Source of the DNA: Hermetia illucens
Lineage: Eukaryota > Arthropoda > Insecta > Diptera > Stratiomyidae
DNA length: 64,000 bases
Direction: 5' to 3'
Assembly (NCBI RefSeq): GCF_905115235.1
Contig: NC_051849.1
Coordinates: 205,288,595 to 205,352,594 of the forward strand
Of the stretch, positions 21,206-32,880 are shown in pieces. Under the pieces are notes generated by a model. It made no database searches, was not told where the DNA came from, and saw nothing but the letters and a program-made list of their open reading frames with translations. Position numbers and translations under genes: made by a program. Each line of letters opens with the position of its first letter. Position 1 is the stretch's first letter.

Positions 21206-24200
21206 TGGGGTAGGTTTGCCCTTAAGCACTCGTTCCTCTCCTCCTTTCGGCTTTCTTCCTTCAGCAACTCCTCCTGTATTCACACGATTGCAGAGCAAAC
21301 CGTGAGCATCTCCTCACGGACCTCAGCATCTCCTCTCCATTGCATAGCTTGGGCAATGAAAAATTGCATGCTCCCTCCGATATCCCATCGCATCTGGGAC
21401 AATTCGGAGAATCATCCAACCCAAAGCAGTACAGATACTGCCTGCAGCAACCACTGTGTCCCGTGTGTTTCTGTTCAAGCCACACCCTAATATTGGGAAT
21501 GAGCCTGTGCGTCCACCGACCCTTCGTAGACTCGTCCGACCTGCGTTACCAGAGACCATGCGACTCTGACCTTGCCGCATTTCTACGCTCTGTGAGCTCC
21601 TCCATACGTCTTGCATGGTACAGCACACTCATTTCTTTCACCAGAATGTCGACAGGAATCATGCTTGCCACCAAAAATACTGCCTCATCTGATGTGGTTC
21701 CAAAAGCATTGCAAACCTTTAAAGCGATCAGCCGATAAACCGAGTTCACCTGCTTCCATATCTGAGGGTTTGCAAGCACCTCTACCCACAAAGGTGATGA
21801 GTAGAGCAGGATGGAACGCACCACTCCGGTTAGAAGCAACCTCTGATAGTGTTTCGGCCCACCAATATTCGGCAACATTTTAACAAGTGTCGCGGTGGCA
21901 CTGGCTGCCTTTTGGCATGCATATTCTAGGTGTTCCCTAAAGCTGAATTTAGTGTCAATTATCACCGCCAGGTATTTGATAGCCTCCTTTGATACGACCG
22001 TATGTCCACCGGCTTCCATTTTCACAGTGTTATTTTTCTTGCGGGTTGTTATTAAGACCGCTTCCGTTTTTGCGTCTTCCAAGGTCAGCTAGGCTCTTTT
22101 TAGCCAGGACTTTACCACTCTTACGGTTTCTGTTGCGTAGACCTCCACGTCTTTTGGGTATTTTGTTGTAACAACCACAGCTAGGTCATCAGCAATCGTA
22201 CTCCCCACTGGGACGGGAAGAGCAAACACCCTATTATACAGGATATTCCACAACAAGGGACCAAGTACCGATCCCTGTGGTACCCTGGCTGCAATAACGT
22301 ACACTTTGGGGCCCTCATCCGTCCCGTACCAGAGGCTTCTCTCTGAGAACCACCAAATTCGCTAAATACCCGGGGACACCTATGTCAGCCAATGCACCTT
22401 TAATTCTGTTCCAGTTGGCCGAGTTGAACGCGATTTTAAGATCTAGGGTGAACATGGCACAGAAGCCGCCAGAAATCAGTGCACCTTTTCCCGGGTTTAC
22501 TTCCATGTTAATTGCGTCTACCGTAGAATGAGTACGTCGGAAACCAAAATGGCGTTCCGACAAAAAAGTGCTGGCTTTGGCGATGGGTAGGATGACTCTC
22601 TCCATCATCTTTCTTATTGTATCCAGCAGGCAGATAGGACAATACGACGTTGGGTTTCCAGGTGGCTTGCCAGGTTTCAGAAGCAACACCAAATTTTGCT
22701 TTTCAAACTGGACAGGAAATACTCCTTCTTTTAGGCACGCCTCGCAGGTGCTGGCGAAAAGGTCGGGCCTAGTCTTCACTACCAGTTTCAAACCTCGGTT
22801 GGGGATACCATCCAAATCTGGAGTCTTGTTTTCACCGATCCTACCACATATTTCCCGCAGCTCCTCCACAGTTACTGAACGTATTATGCCCCCATTTAGC
22901 TAGACACCTATTTGTCTTCCCCTATTTTCGTGGTGAGGGAACAGAGAGGTAACAATCTGTTTCAGGAAATGCAGACAGGTCACCTGGGGTGATCTCCGCA
23001 GTTTGTTCATTACCACCGTGAAGGCCTCACCCCAAGGGTTTATGTCAACATAGTCACACAGCTGTTTGAAGCAATTCTTTTTGTTCCTCCAAATGCCTGT
23101 GTGCTTTCTCTCGACCGTCGCCTCTGACAAAGCCTCCTTACCTGGAAACATGCGGCTCGCAAGATTACGACTTCTTTGTTCCACCAGTAGTTGGGTTTCC
23201 TATTGGGGAGCAAACGCCTTCTAGGCGTAGTAGCATCGCATGCTTTCGTCAGCCATCGGGTGATTTGGGTACCTTTTTCTGTAGCCGTACCATTCAGGGA
23301 TATGTCGCGTTTGAGCGCAACGGAAAACGTGTCCCCCTCAAAAGCTTTCACTGTCCAGCCGAGCATACCATCTGGCATTCTGCGACGACTCTTTCTCGAG
23401 CTCGATACGCCCTTGATTTCCATATAGATTGCCTGGCGGTCGCTGTAGGTATAGTCTTCATTGACATGCCAAGCGACTCTACTGACTAAAGTGGCACTCA
23501 TGTATGTCAGGTCCATTATATACCTCAGGCCCCTCCCACTGAAAGTGTGCGAGGCCTCAACATTAGCCAGTACCACGACTAACTCCACGAATGCTTGGAG
23601 GAGAACACGTTCCTTCACATTAGCTATCTGGCTGCCCCATTCAAGACCCCACGCATTAAAATTGCCTGCAATTGTAGTCGGCCAACGTCCTCTTGCATCG
23701 AAAACCAGAGCAGCAAACATCTGCTCATACTCGGCAAATGTAGAGCTGGGTGGAGCATAGCAACTATAAATGTGGACGCCTTTCACTTTCGCTCTAATGA
23801 AGCCCTCCTCCGGATGCTCCATGATTTCCTCGAAGGCTTCTCCTCCACAAGCCCATGGCGCTGCTTGGCCCTTTTGGTCTTTGAGCCAAATACTGCCACC
23901 GTGGTTTCGATATGGCTCACTAATTATGGTAACATCGATGTTTTTATCGCGGATAGTTTGCGAGAGTAGATCCTGCGCGGATTCTCAGTAGTTGAGATCG
24001 ATTTGTATCAACGTCATCTGCGAGGTGTGTTAAGGTTTCTTCTGTATTCCGGGCACTTGCTGCTGCTTGCAATTTTCCAATGGTACACACTCTCCTTCCC
24101 TTTACACATTAGGCAATTCGGGTCAACTCCGTAGACCTTGCTGGTATGCCCTTCCACTCTGCATCTCCTGCATTACCTTGACATGTCCTTTGGATTACTC

Positions 24201-25260
24201 CCACTCGCCCTGCTGCTAACAGTTTGAGTTCTGTCTCTACTAGTAGGTTGTTGATGGTGGTTTGTGTCCCCTCGTAGGCTTTCCTCAACGTTTTCACTGC
24301 TGACTCTTGTAGTCCGACAAGATCGAAATGCATCTCCAACGCTTGGCGAACCTCTTCCTTTGTAGTGATTCCGTCCATATCTTTACAGATTATAATGATC
24401 TCCAGGCTGCTAACCCATATGTTGGCTTCCTGTCTTAACGACTATCCAATTTGGCTGAAGAATTTATCCGCAGTTACGTCCTTGGATTTTTTGGGGTCCA
24501 ACATAAGATCTCCCTTCTGTGACCGTTTAATTCGGCTGACATTGAGTTGGTGAGTTCGTGGTCTGCCCTCACTCTTCTGATGATGTCAGCAAATGATCCT
24601 TCACCTCATTTGACAATGATAACATCCGGTCTTATCTTCCTCCGATCGTTTCTTCTCCGCGTTCCACTTTCCTCCACACTTCCGCATCCGCCTTTGGAGG
24701 GCAGGTTCCGGTTCTCATAGTCGCCGTTGCAACAGTTTTGCTGGCAGCTTCAGTCGTAGTTATCGTTCGCTCGGCCTTTTTGGGAATTAAATCCTTTTTT
24801 CTTTTCGGGGTTTGTTGGCCTGGTGATTCGTTCAACTTTTCGCGCAGCCTCTTCTCTGGTTTCTCCGCTTTTGTATTTCGAACTGGCGTTACTTGGGTCG
24901 CCTGGTTCCCACTACACCCTTCCCACTGGATTAGAGATCGCGAAAGCGTGTGCCCGTGTGGGAGGAGATTGCGAAGAATCCAGCTCCTTTTTAGCGGGTC
25001 CGTCGATGGAGCAACATCTAGTCCCTCCCTTGCGCTTGTAAAATTAGGTGCCACAGTAGCCAAGGTACCCACTACTGAGACACCGCGGTCGTTGCATATC
25101 GCCAGCCGGAAGCCCGCTTGCTCACTCCCAAAACCGCCGGTACTGGGTTCCCAAAGTCCTGCATTGTAACTTTATTCTCCTTCTGTTCCTCCATGTTTGG
25201 TTTTATTTCTGGGTATCCCTTTTGTTCCCACCTACCCGGTCTATGCATAAGCATTCCCAT
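21206..25260 (-). mobile_element. R1-like LINE (family A), nearly complete
   Basis: ORF1 spans about 25230-24040: a basic N-terminal part (24632-25072), a gag core (24109-24378) and a CLMCKGK-type zinc knuckle near 24100. ORF2 begins with an endonuclease (23040-23822) holding IYSCYAPPSSTFAEYEQM, TTIAGNFNAWGLEWGS and DLTYMSATL. The RT follows (22315-22869, ICGRIGENKTPDLDGIPNRG; 22089-22304, VPQGSVLGPLLWNILYN and an ADDLAVVV site; 21546-22082), then a C-terminal finger with CPRCDGISEGACNF at 21261-21485. It carries stops and frameshifts in both ORFs, so it is inactive. It sits inside the RTE element of gene 2 intron 2 and must be younger than that element. Confidence 0.85.
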
Positions 25261-25540
25261 ATACGCACATCTCCGAATGTGTGTATGTGTATGCTCATGA
25301 CACTTTCGCCGGGAATTCCCCCCTTATTGGCTGCCAACAGAGCCTATTTCAGCTTACAAAAACTGCTTCACTTAAAACGTCTCAAACTTCTTACTGTACA
25401 AGACAATGATCTTGCCAGTACTCTAGTGTTTCTCAGGACTTGCGTTCTTACCAAGAAAAATAGCGAACCCTTAGTCGCGTTCGGGGGTAGGTAGGTTGGT
25501 AGGTATCAGTGGCCGCTCCGAGGAGCCCAATTAGCGCTTT
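25261..25540. other. Unassigned spacer between two LINEs
   Basis: The stretch holds a short TGTGTATGTGTATG microsatellite (about 25278-25292) and a GGTAGGTAGGTTGGTAGGTA run (25486-25505). I see no coding signal. It may be 5' or 3' untranslated sequence of the neighbouring LINEs. Confidence 0.4.
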
Positions 25541-26770
25541 TGATGCCGTTTTGATGCCGCAAACTCCTAAGACCGAATCGAGCCGGCTCGGATCTTCAGA
25601 GCCAGCCCGTAGCATTCACAAAGGAAAGCAGTTCTTCGACCCTGCAGCTAGAAATTTCTCTGAGGTCCCCAACGAATAGTTTACCCAGAGCTGGGCAGTC
25701 GCAGAGAAAGTGCATGAGGGTTTCCCTTCCTTCCCCGCAGCTTCGGCAATGCGAGTTGTAGGGTATGCCGAGCAGAGCGGCATGGTCCCTATGGGCCAGT
25801 GCCCCATGCAGACCGCCGTAATCTTGAATGCATTTGCGCGCGTCTGGCACAGGAGCTTTCGTGATCGGGCTATGTTATAAGCGAGCCAAATTCACCTTGA
25901 CTTGGCACAGCTTGTAAGCCTTCGCCACCTCAGGCCCGCGGCTGCTAGGTAGTGCGAGTAGACTCCGTCCCTGACACCCGCCAGCGGAACACCGACTGTA
26001 TTCGCCGAGAGACTGCCAAGAGCAGAGCCTTGCCTGGTCAATCCGTCAGCCCGCTCATTCCCGTCTATGTTCCTATGCCCGGGAGCCACAGAAAAGTTTC
26101 TCATGAAGTTCAGCTTGCGTGTGACATAGTCCGTGGGGGATGCCCAGATTTCTCGAGGTATTTCATCTAGGATGTTGCTGTGGCCGTAGGACTTTGCTGT
26201 CCAGCATCCGGACTCACGTAGTCTGATGGTACTGCACGATGCAACATATTTGATGTGGAGGTCTAAGGGGAGGAGATGCAGGAGTACATTGAGAGCATCT
26301 GCCGGGCAGGACTGCAGAGCACCCGTAGCACCTGCACACGCGGTTCTTTGAATCCTATTAAGCTTCGTTCTATTGTATTTCTTCTTCGAAAGCCTACCAC
26401 CATACAATAGAGCCGTACGTTAGGATCGGACGCACTACAGCGGTGTACATCCAGAGAACCATCCTCGGCCGGAGACCCCATTTCATTGCGAAGGTTCTCT
26501 TGCAGGCATAGAAGGCTATACAGGCCCTCTTAACCCTCAGTTCTATGTTCAACCTTCAATTTAGCTTAGGATCCAGGATTACTCCCAGATACTTTACATT
26601 AGAGGAAAGAACCAGTCTTTGTTCATTCAGCCGTGGTAGATTAAATTCGGGTATCCTTGCCTTGGTGGTGAATAGTATCAGTCGCGTTTTGGTTGGGTTT
26701 GGGGGAGAATCCTCCGAAGAACTTAGGGCCATCTATATGAAGATCAACGATTCAGTAGCCTCTATAACGA
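25541..26770 (-). mobile_element. LOA/I-like LINE, RT end, RNase H and C-terminal finger
   Basis: Reading on the minus strand, the RT end (about 26760-26400) has KTRLILFTTKA-like and MVGFRRRN traces. The post-RT part has LNRIQRTACAGATGALQSCP, and the RNase H remnant has VAPGHRNIDGNERADGLTRQ (25892-26407). The C-terminal finger is HCRSCGEGRETLMHFLCDCP (25596-25850). The 5' half is missing. The same 3' end occurs on the plus strand at 56430-56735. It is nested with the R1-like LINE inside the RTE of gene 2 intron 2. Confidence 0.8.
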
Positions 26771-26774
26771 TTAA

Positions 26775-27020
26775 ATGAACGATACCACGGCCGCCTGGTT
26801 GTGGATGAGGATGATACAGCCCGAAAAGTCTATAAGGACAATATCTATGGTAGGAAAAGGAAGACAAGGCAGACTGTCCCTCAGATGGAGCAATGGCCGG
26901 CAAACAGCTTTTAGGGATATAGAATTGACCGGGATGTCTAGAGTTCCTTACAGCAGGCCCAGACCGGATACCGGTTTTTGCGGCGCTGATGACAATGGTG
27001 ACACCACACTTTGGTTGGGA
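26775..27020 (+). mobile_element. RTE-like LINE 3' end (resumes after nested insertions)
   Basis: The plus strand encodes GKGRQGRLSLRWSNGRQTAF, a C-terminal signature of RTE-type ORFs, and ends in the same SRPRPDTG-type tail and TGATGA-like 3' end seen at about 40000-40027 and 51170-51207. It is the missing 3' part of the element at 20365-21205. Confidence 0.65.
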
Positions 27021-27283
27021 AATTAATTGGTAGTTTGCCAGTATTGGCGCTACGTTAAGATAGCCTTAACCAATAGTGATCTCGAAGTATACCAAGTTGA
27101 AAGCTATTTTAAGGAAGCCCTATTAGCATTAATTTACAATGTTTCCGTGTTTCTGCTAGCACTACCCTGCAAGTAACTTGAACAAATTTAATAGCCTTCG
27201 AAGCACGTCAAAATAAGCCAATGGACCTCTATCACTCCCACCCCTAAGAAGAATGAAAACGAAAGTTAGCTTACAAATCTCAC

Positions 27284-27742
27284 CTCAAGTATCCCAACAT
27301 CAAATTGCTCATTTATTTTTCCATTCCTTTCAAATGCTCGAGGATGTTTGATAACAGAAGTGACCTTCCGCAATTGCCTGCTCGATAGCGGCTTTTCAGA
27401 GCTAAGTGGATCAGTCTCCCCGGCAAGGACTGATAGTCTCCTAGAGTAGTAGCTTCCCCTGAAACAATGCGCTGCTGTTAAAACATTTATTGGCGTAATC
27501 AGGGTGCCACTGCAGAAGGGTATCTTAGATCCGTAATTCCTAACAATCCCAACCTTAAGGGAAGCAAAATGACAGGTTTAATAGGTAGTTATGGTTAGGA
27601 TAAAATTCAATCCAACCGCAAATGGGAACTGTCCTAACTTCGCCAACGTTCCATTCACAATACGAATCGAAGGACGTTCTGCATCCAATTGTAATATTAA
27701 ACTGAACGAAATCAGAATTTTTAATAAAGACAAGTCTTCCAT
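27284..27742 (-). CDS. Serine protease (S1) gene 2, exons 1-2
   Basis: Exon 1 (27617-27742, 42 codons) encodes the signal peptide MEDLSLLKILISFSLILQLD, a short propeptide and the activation site R|IVNGTLAKLGQFPFA. A 63-nt intron with donor GTTGGA follows (27554-27616). Exon 2 (27284-27553, 90 codons, two fewer than the paralogues) encodes IPFCSGTLITPINVLTAAHC with the catalytic His, then QLRKVTSVIKHPRAF and EQFDVGILE with the catalytic Asp, ending at a GAG|GTGAGA donor. No stops or frameshifts interrupt these exons. Intron 2 is 7 kb long because of nested LINEs and leads to exons 3-4 at 19943-20272. The product would be secreted; the catalytic Ser part is not visible. Confidence 0.85.
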
Positions 27743-28455
27743 TACGAAAGAACACACAAATTAAATTATTTAGAATAAAATAAATTTAGAAAATAAAACG
27801 AATTTTTAAAAGGAGTCTAACCTAGAATAAACGTCAACTCTCTGTTTGTCCCATTTTCACAAGTCAGTGCCTTCCACGTTTCTAGGATTACCTAGTGTGT
27901 CAATTGTGAGCCATCTCGGGATTACCTAATGTGTCAATTGTCAGCCATCTTGGGAGAGTGGATTCCACTGCATGGTGTAGCCAACAAATCTATTGTCACC
28001 CTCTTTAATGTGTCACTTATCCACTGGCACTTCCATCTTTCGATCACATAGCGCACGGGCGTCAGCCCTTTGCGTCGACCAAGTTCTGTGTTTCCAACAG
28101 TGTCCGATGTTCCGAGTGCTGATGAAGGTTTGGAACCTCTGAGTGAGTGGCGGTCACTTTCCACTAACCACTCCCATATGACAACAACTAAGCCCAGCGA
28201 TAATCTAGTCACTCTTGATCAGACCTTAGCACACACCAGTGAGGTCTTCCCTTTTGCTTCAATTTTGTGTTTTAGTCATCGCCTCAACTGCCGGGTGAAG
28301 TGAGCGGTAGTGCGTAGTAAGGGTCCTCGGTGCGGATCCTTCAACAGGATTTTTCCTGGCTGAATATGTACGTGATTGCGAAATACCTCTAAGTTCCTAA
28401 AGCCTTTTTTCAAAAATCTTGATCCTTTGGTTGTTTCATTAAACTATCTTTTTAC
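27743..28455. other. Shared 5' flank of protease gene 2
   Basis: The flank is AT-rich near the gene and matches 40680-41395 and 51851-52260 upstream of genes 3 and 4. It includes a twice-repeated GTGTCAATTGT/GAGCCATCT block (about 27890-27955). The promoter for the minus-strand gene should lie here, but I see no clear TATA box. A minus-strand frame at 27934-28212 has no recognisable domain. Confidence 0.5.
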
Positions 28456-29165
28456 CAATGCAAAATCGTCTGATTTCCGTGGGTGATACCTCGAGGGAAA
28501 GGGGATGCGACCCAGATTTCGGAAATTCAAGAATTTTCACGATACGATGCCGGGAACGCGAGATATTGCGAAAAATCCGGCGCCGGAGAGGCTGTCTGGT
28601 ATCTAAGAAAATTGAAAATTTCCACGACCCCCAGATCAACAAAATGGCCAAAGATGCAAAATCGTCGAATTTCCGTGGGAGATACCCCGATCGAAACGGG
28701 ATGCGACCCAGATTTCGGAAATTCAAGAATTTTCACGACATGATGCCGGGAACGCGAGACGTTGCGAAAAATCCCACGCCGGAGAGGATGTCTGAAATCC
28801 AAGAAAATTAAAAATTTCCGCGACCCACGGGTCGACAAAATGGCCAAAGACGCAAAACCGTCGGATTTCCGTGGGCGATACCTCGAGGGAAAGGGGATGC
28901 GACCCAGACTTCGGAAATTCAACAATTTTTACGATACGATGCCGGGAACGCGAGGTACTACGAAAAATCCAATGCCTGAGAGGCTGCCTGAACTCTAAGA
29001 AAATTGAAAATTTCCACGACCCACGACAAAATGGCCAAAAGGGCAAATTCGTCGGATTTCCGTGGGTGATACTTCGACGGAAAGGGAATGCGACTCAGAT
29101 TTCGGAAATTCAACAATTTTTACGATATGATGCCGGGAACGCGAAATATTGCGAAAAAACGGCGC
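28456..29165 (+). repeat. Tandem satellite, about 196-bp unit, four copies
   Basis: Units begin at about 28461, 28657, 28853 and 29044 (periods 196, 196 and 191). Each has a GATTTCCGTGGG start, a GATGCGACCCAGA block, TTTCGGAAATTCAA, GATGCCGGGAACGCGA and a GACAAAATGGCCAAA join. The corresponding place upstream of gene 3 has a single unit (41398-41530). It is not protein coding: overlapping frames run on both strands only because the unit length is nearly a multiple of three. Confidence 0.9.
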
Positions 29166-29169
29166 CCCA

Positions 29170-30950
29170 GGGCGTCAACCTTTTCTGGGGAGATTAGGTA
29201 CCGTCGGGGTTTCCAAGCGCCCGAGAAATTTTACCTGCCTCTGGAGGAATCTACATTTTTCAACGTTTAGGACAGGACCCGCCTCAAGAAGGCGCTGAAA
29301 ATGCAATCGAGATGTTTCTAGTGTTCAGATTTTGAAAAGGAAGCGACCAAATATCATTCATGCAGACGAAACAAAAGTTTGGCAAGATAGAGTGCATGAA
29401 TCTCTAGGAAGCCTGGCAGCGTTGCACAAACTGAAAGTCATCCTGGTGAACTCGAAGAGTCCGAAAAGTGTTCAGATAATGGTCTTCGGAATGTCAGGAC
29501 AGGGGTTTGGTGATACGCCTTGGCTAGATCCAAAGTCGTAAAAGCACGGCAGTTCGTAAGCGAATGTGCAAGATCGTGGATGAGTGCGATAGGATATCGG
29601 TCTGGAACTGCCTGAGCATTCAGACGTCTACTATCCCCACAGGGACGCCATTCACCGTTTGGCTTGGTGACCAAATGAAGTGTAGAGGACCAACAGCTAT
29701 AAGATAGTCTTCAGATAACATGTTTCATTAAGTCTTCAAACTCTCTCTTCGCAATAGCAAACTACTAGGGTGAAAGTGGACGCACTTTTGAAAAGATTGG
29801 AGAGGCGGCAGTGTTGATGTGGTACTGCACATTGTGCTTAACCGGCTGGAGGAAGCTACTTTCCATAGTAATGTTGCGATAATTTCTGAGGAGTGTACGA
29901 ATGCAGCGGTCGTAATGACGTTGCGGGGTCTATCAAAGCCTTGCCCTGCAAGTCCACCAGCAGCCCCTAGTGACACAGGACTCACTTCCACCTACCTATA
30001 GCCATAGATGCGGATGGGAGAAGAGCTTGCGGCCCCCAGTCGTACGTTCTGCGGAATTATTGTGTTCGGACGGGGTACAGGGAGAACCGGCACCTCAGTG
30101 CCTGTGTCAACCAGGAAACAGCGTCTACTTAAGGGGTCGAAAATTGTAAAGCGATATGGTACTGCGCTTCTGGTAGCTCTGCACCAGGGCGCCCAGCGAG
30201 TCTAGTTTTTCTCCCGTTGAAATTGCATCCAGTGGTACATTTAGTCGCTTGAGCTCCATACTTCCGATAGTACCAACAAACCGTCGAAGCCAATGAGGGT
30301 CATGGCGTGCGATTATCCGAATGTCCTTTCCGGGAAGCAGATCTCGATTGTGATTTCGAACGAGATATACCTCCCTAACGCAAAGTACAAACCGTTGCCG
30401 CGAAATTTATGATCGCGTCGGCCAGTGTCGTCCCCATGGACTCAAGTTTCTCCACTTCCCGATTTGTGACAAAGGTAACTTCCATCACCACGGGGCACGC
30501 GTATACCTCGTATACCTTGTCGGCTGTGGCGATCCAGGGTCCGCGCAACCCAAGATGGCGCGATCGCCCTTCAGGAGTCATTGCAACCATAGGAACTTCA
30601 ACAGCTCTGAGGCAACCTTATCCCCACCCAATTGTCTCATTTCACGAAGCAACTGGTTAGGGTACAGTCACCTAACGTCAGCTCATTCAGCAAGTGATTA
30701 AGCTTTACTTCCTCACTTATTAAAAGGCGCCGAATTAGCTGTTCCTTTAAGCAGACGTACTAGTATGTCCGAAACAAGCTCGATGGTCTCGATGAGGGCG
30801 TGGTTGAACCGCGTGGTGTCCGCCGCGACACCCAGGGCAAATTTTGATTCCAGCTGTCTGAACTATCCAGCCGGATTGCGTCGTCAAAAGGGGGCACCCC
30901 AACCGTGAATATCGCCAGCGCTGAGCGTTCATCTTCTTTCTGTATCGCCT
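29170..30950 (-). mobile_element. Gypsy LTR-retrotransposon fossil, gag to RT
   Basis: On the minus strand the order is gag (about 30930-30600, with FALGVAADTTRFNHALIE), a nucleocapsid-like part, aspartic protease (about 30360-29990) and RT (29674-29270, with CGDSRRLNAQAVPDRYPI and DLAKAYHQ). The copy is broken in many places and lacks RNase H and integrase. The same fossil, further reduced, lies at 41540-42790, so it was inserted before the block duplicated. Confidence 0.8.
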
Positions 30951-32150
30951 TCTTTGATATCTGCAAATGTTCCTAAGGACAATATTGAACACATTGTCCC
31001 AGCCCTTCCTCTTTTACTTGAACTTGGGACCAGCATGGTGCATACATAGCATGGCGGAGCTAGCCTTGTCTCGTACACTCAGCTCTTCATTAGTTATCCT
31101 TTTAATAAAACAAATGGAATCGAAATCATTTTATACAATTTTTTACTTTATTGTCAATCATGTCTGGTACCAAACATCCCTCTCCCTAAAATAGCGACAA
31201 TTGACTAGATTTTTTTAAAATAACTTGAAGAAGAAATCCATAGATGCCGTCCTCAAGAAGTTGGAAGGAATGCAGCCCAAACGTCCTGCCAAAAATAACA
31301 GTTAATTATAGGATGTGCTTATTGGATTATCTCTACCTTGTTGCGCTAGATTCTTTCGGTCCGTACTTAAGGTTATCGATTATCCATTCTCTGTTAAACA
31401 TAACATTTGTGTAAAACATTGTTCGTTCCCGACTAGTAGAGCAGATCCCATAGTGATAGTTTTGCCATGGATAGCTACCTATGAGAGGCCCCCCCGAGTC
31501 ACCCTAAAAAAGCACAGATAGATATTTAGATATAACTTCAAGTTAGTACGCGAAGGGTGGAATCACTGGGATCTCTTTTCTCAAACTCCGTGAGGAGGAG
31601 GAATGTAGAAAGTGGGTCCCGCTTGAATATATTTACTTACGAAATGTACAATCGTTTCAGCGCTGTAAACGCAATAAGTCGAATTTTTCGGCAAGAACCT
31701 ATCGCACATACGTGAATTTATAGTAAATTCCCCATAACGAAGTTTTCTGTCAGATTTGTTAAATCCGTCGGGCCCTTCTACCTATAATATTAACGGAAAG
31801 GTTGGATGAATTTAATATTTTTCTCAACAATCTCGAATAATTGGGTCCATGTTATGACTTGATATCGATTGATTGCTCTTTGATGGTACTTTAGCAGACA
31901 AACTCCCATGAATCACCTTTACTATGCAACTCATTCGATTGGGGTGTTAAAACGCTAGTCATGCCTTCGCCACCATAGAACCTAACAAACAAGTCGGAAT
32001 ACCGGAAGGTGGTCTTTCAAACTTTTCAGATTCTCGGTTGGATAGGTTCTGAGAGCGAGACCTGTTACATTTCTTGAGAGCCATACTTTGAGTCCTTTCT
32101 CCCCTACGTTTCACCTGATGTCAAATTTGGAAAAGTACTAAGTGAACCCT
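30950..32150 (+). repeat. Dispersed repeat P, copy c
   Basis: This copy is highly similar to copy d (42790-44010). It lies directly next to the gag start of the minus-strand Gypsy fossil, so it could be that element's leader or LTR read in reverse. A 68-residue frame at 31315-31521 is shared with copy d but has no known domain. Confidence 0.7.
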
Positions 32151-32880
32151 TTCATTTGATACTCCACATAGCCATATTCTGTGTAAAAAAATGCAGCCCC
32201 CTTTCGCATATATAGGGGGCCTCCTTAAACTCAACACAAAATGGCGCCACTTGTTACATCTAAAGCGATTCACAAACCACACGTTCTCACCAAATTTCAT
32301 GACAGTCGATCTGGTAAATCGGGTGTGACAGAAAACAGACGGGCCTGTGGGGAGTCCTCCCATCAGGCGTGACTGTAGTTGGTGGATAAGGGCATACTTT
32401 TTTCCTGACTGTGCATGGGCTGGTGTTTGTTCATCTCTAGTGCGTGGATCAAAATGGCTATGGAAGGGACTCTCAGAAATTAAAATCAACGCGGAAGAAT
32501 TGAAAAGGAGTAAAGTTACGGTGCAGGGCCTCAGGGCCGCAGTACCGTCGGCGTGGGGGGACTGGGACGTGAGCAAGCGTACTCCCGGTTGTCGATATCC
32601 CTCGACCGCAATGTCTCGGTGGTGGGCAACTTGACCACTGTGGCTTCTAATTCTACAAGTGTTTAGATTTGTCGAAGGAAATGTACAAACGAAGCACAAC
32701 TCATCCAAGAACACCAAGTGCAAAGACAAGAATGATGGGCTGAAAGGAGATAACCAGCCAAATAAGGCGATTTCGACCTCCATCGCATCTGATCCAACAG
32801 CAGGAAATGGATCATCAATTTTATGATCTCATCCAATACGCTCAGGGTAACTCAGCAATTGAAAAAGGCGTAACCTGACT
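32150..32880 (+). mobile_element. R1-like LINE ORF1 fragment with dispersed repeat
   Basis: The first 170 bp carry the CCTTTCATTTGATAC repeat. From about 32450 the sequence matches the R1-like ORF1 start near 25180 (minus), with EIKINAEELKRSKVTVQGL read at 32476-32535. It matches 44010-44745 closely. ORF1 is incomplete and interrupted. Confidence 0.6.

Noticed and set aside
27555-27755. 66-residue minus-strand frame (also at 40492-40692 and 51663-51863)
   Set aside because: This is a shadow frame of exon 1; the true frame starts at 27742 and gives a signal peptide and RIVNG site.
28456-29165. CRISPR-like reading of the tandem repeats
   Set aside because: Units are about 196 bp with no unique spacers, and the genome is clearly that of an animal.
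28458-29197. Series of overlapping 78-132 residue frames on both strands
   Set aside because: They are produced by the 196-bp satellite and repeat with it; not protein coding.
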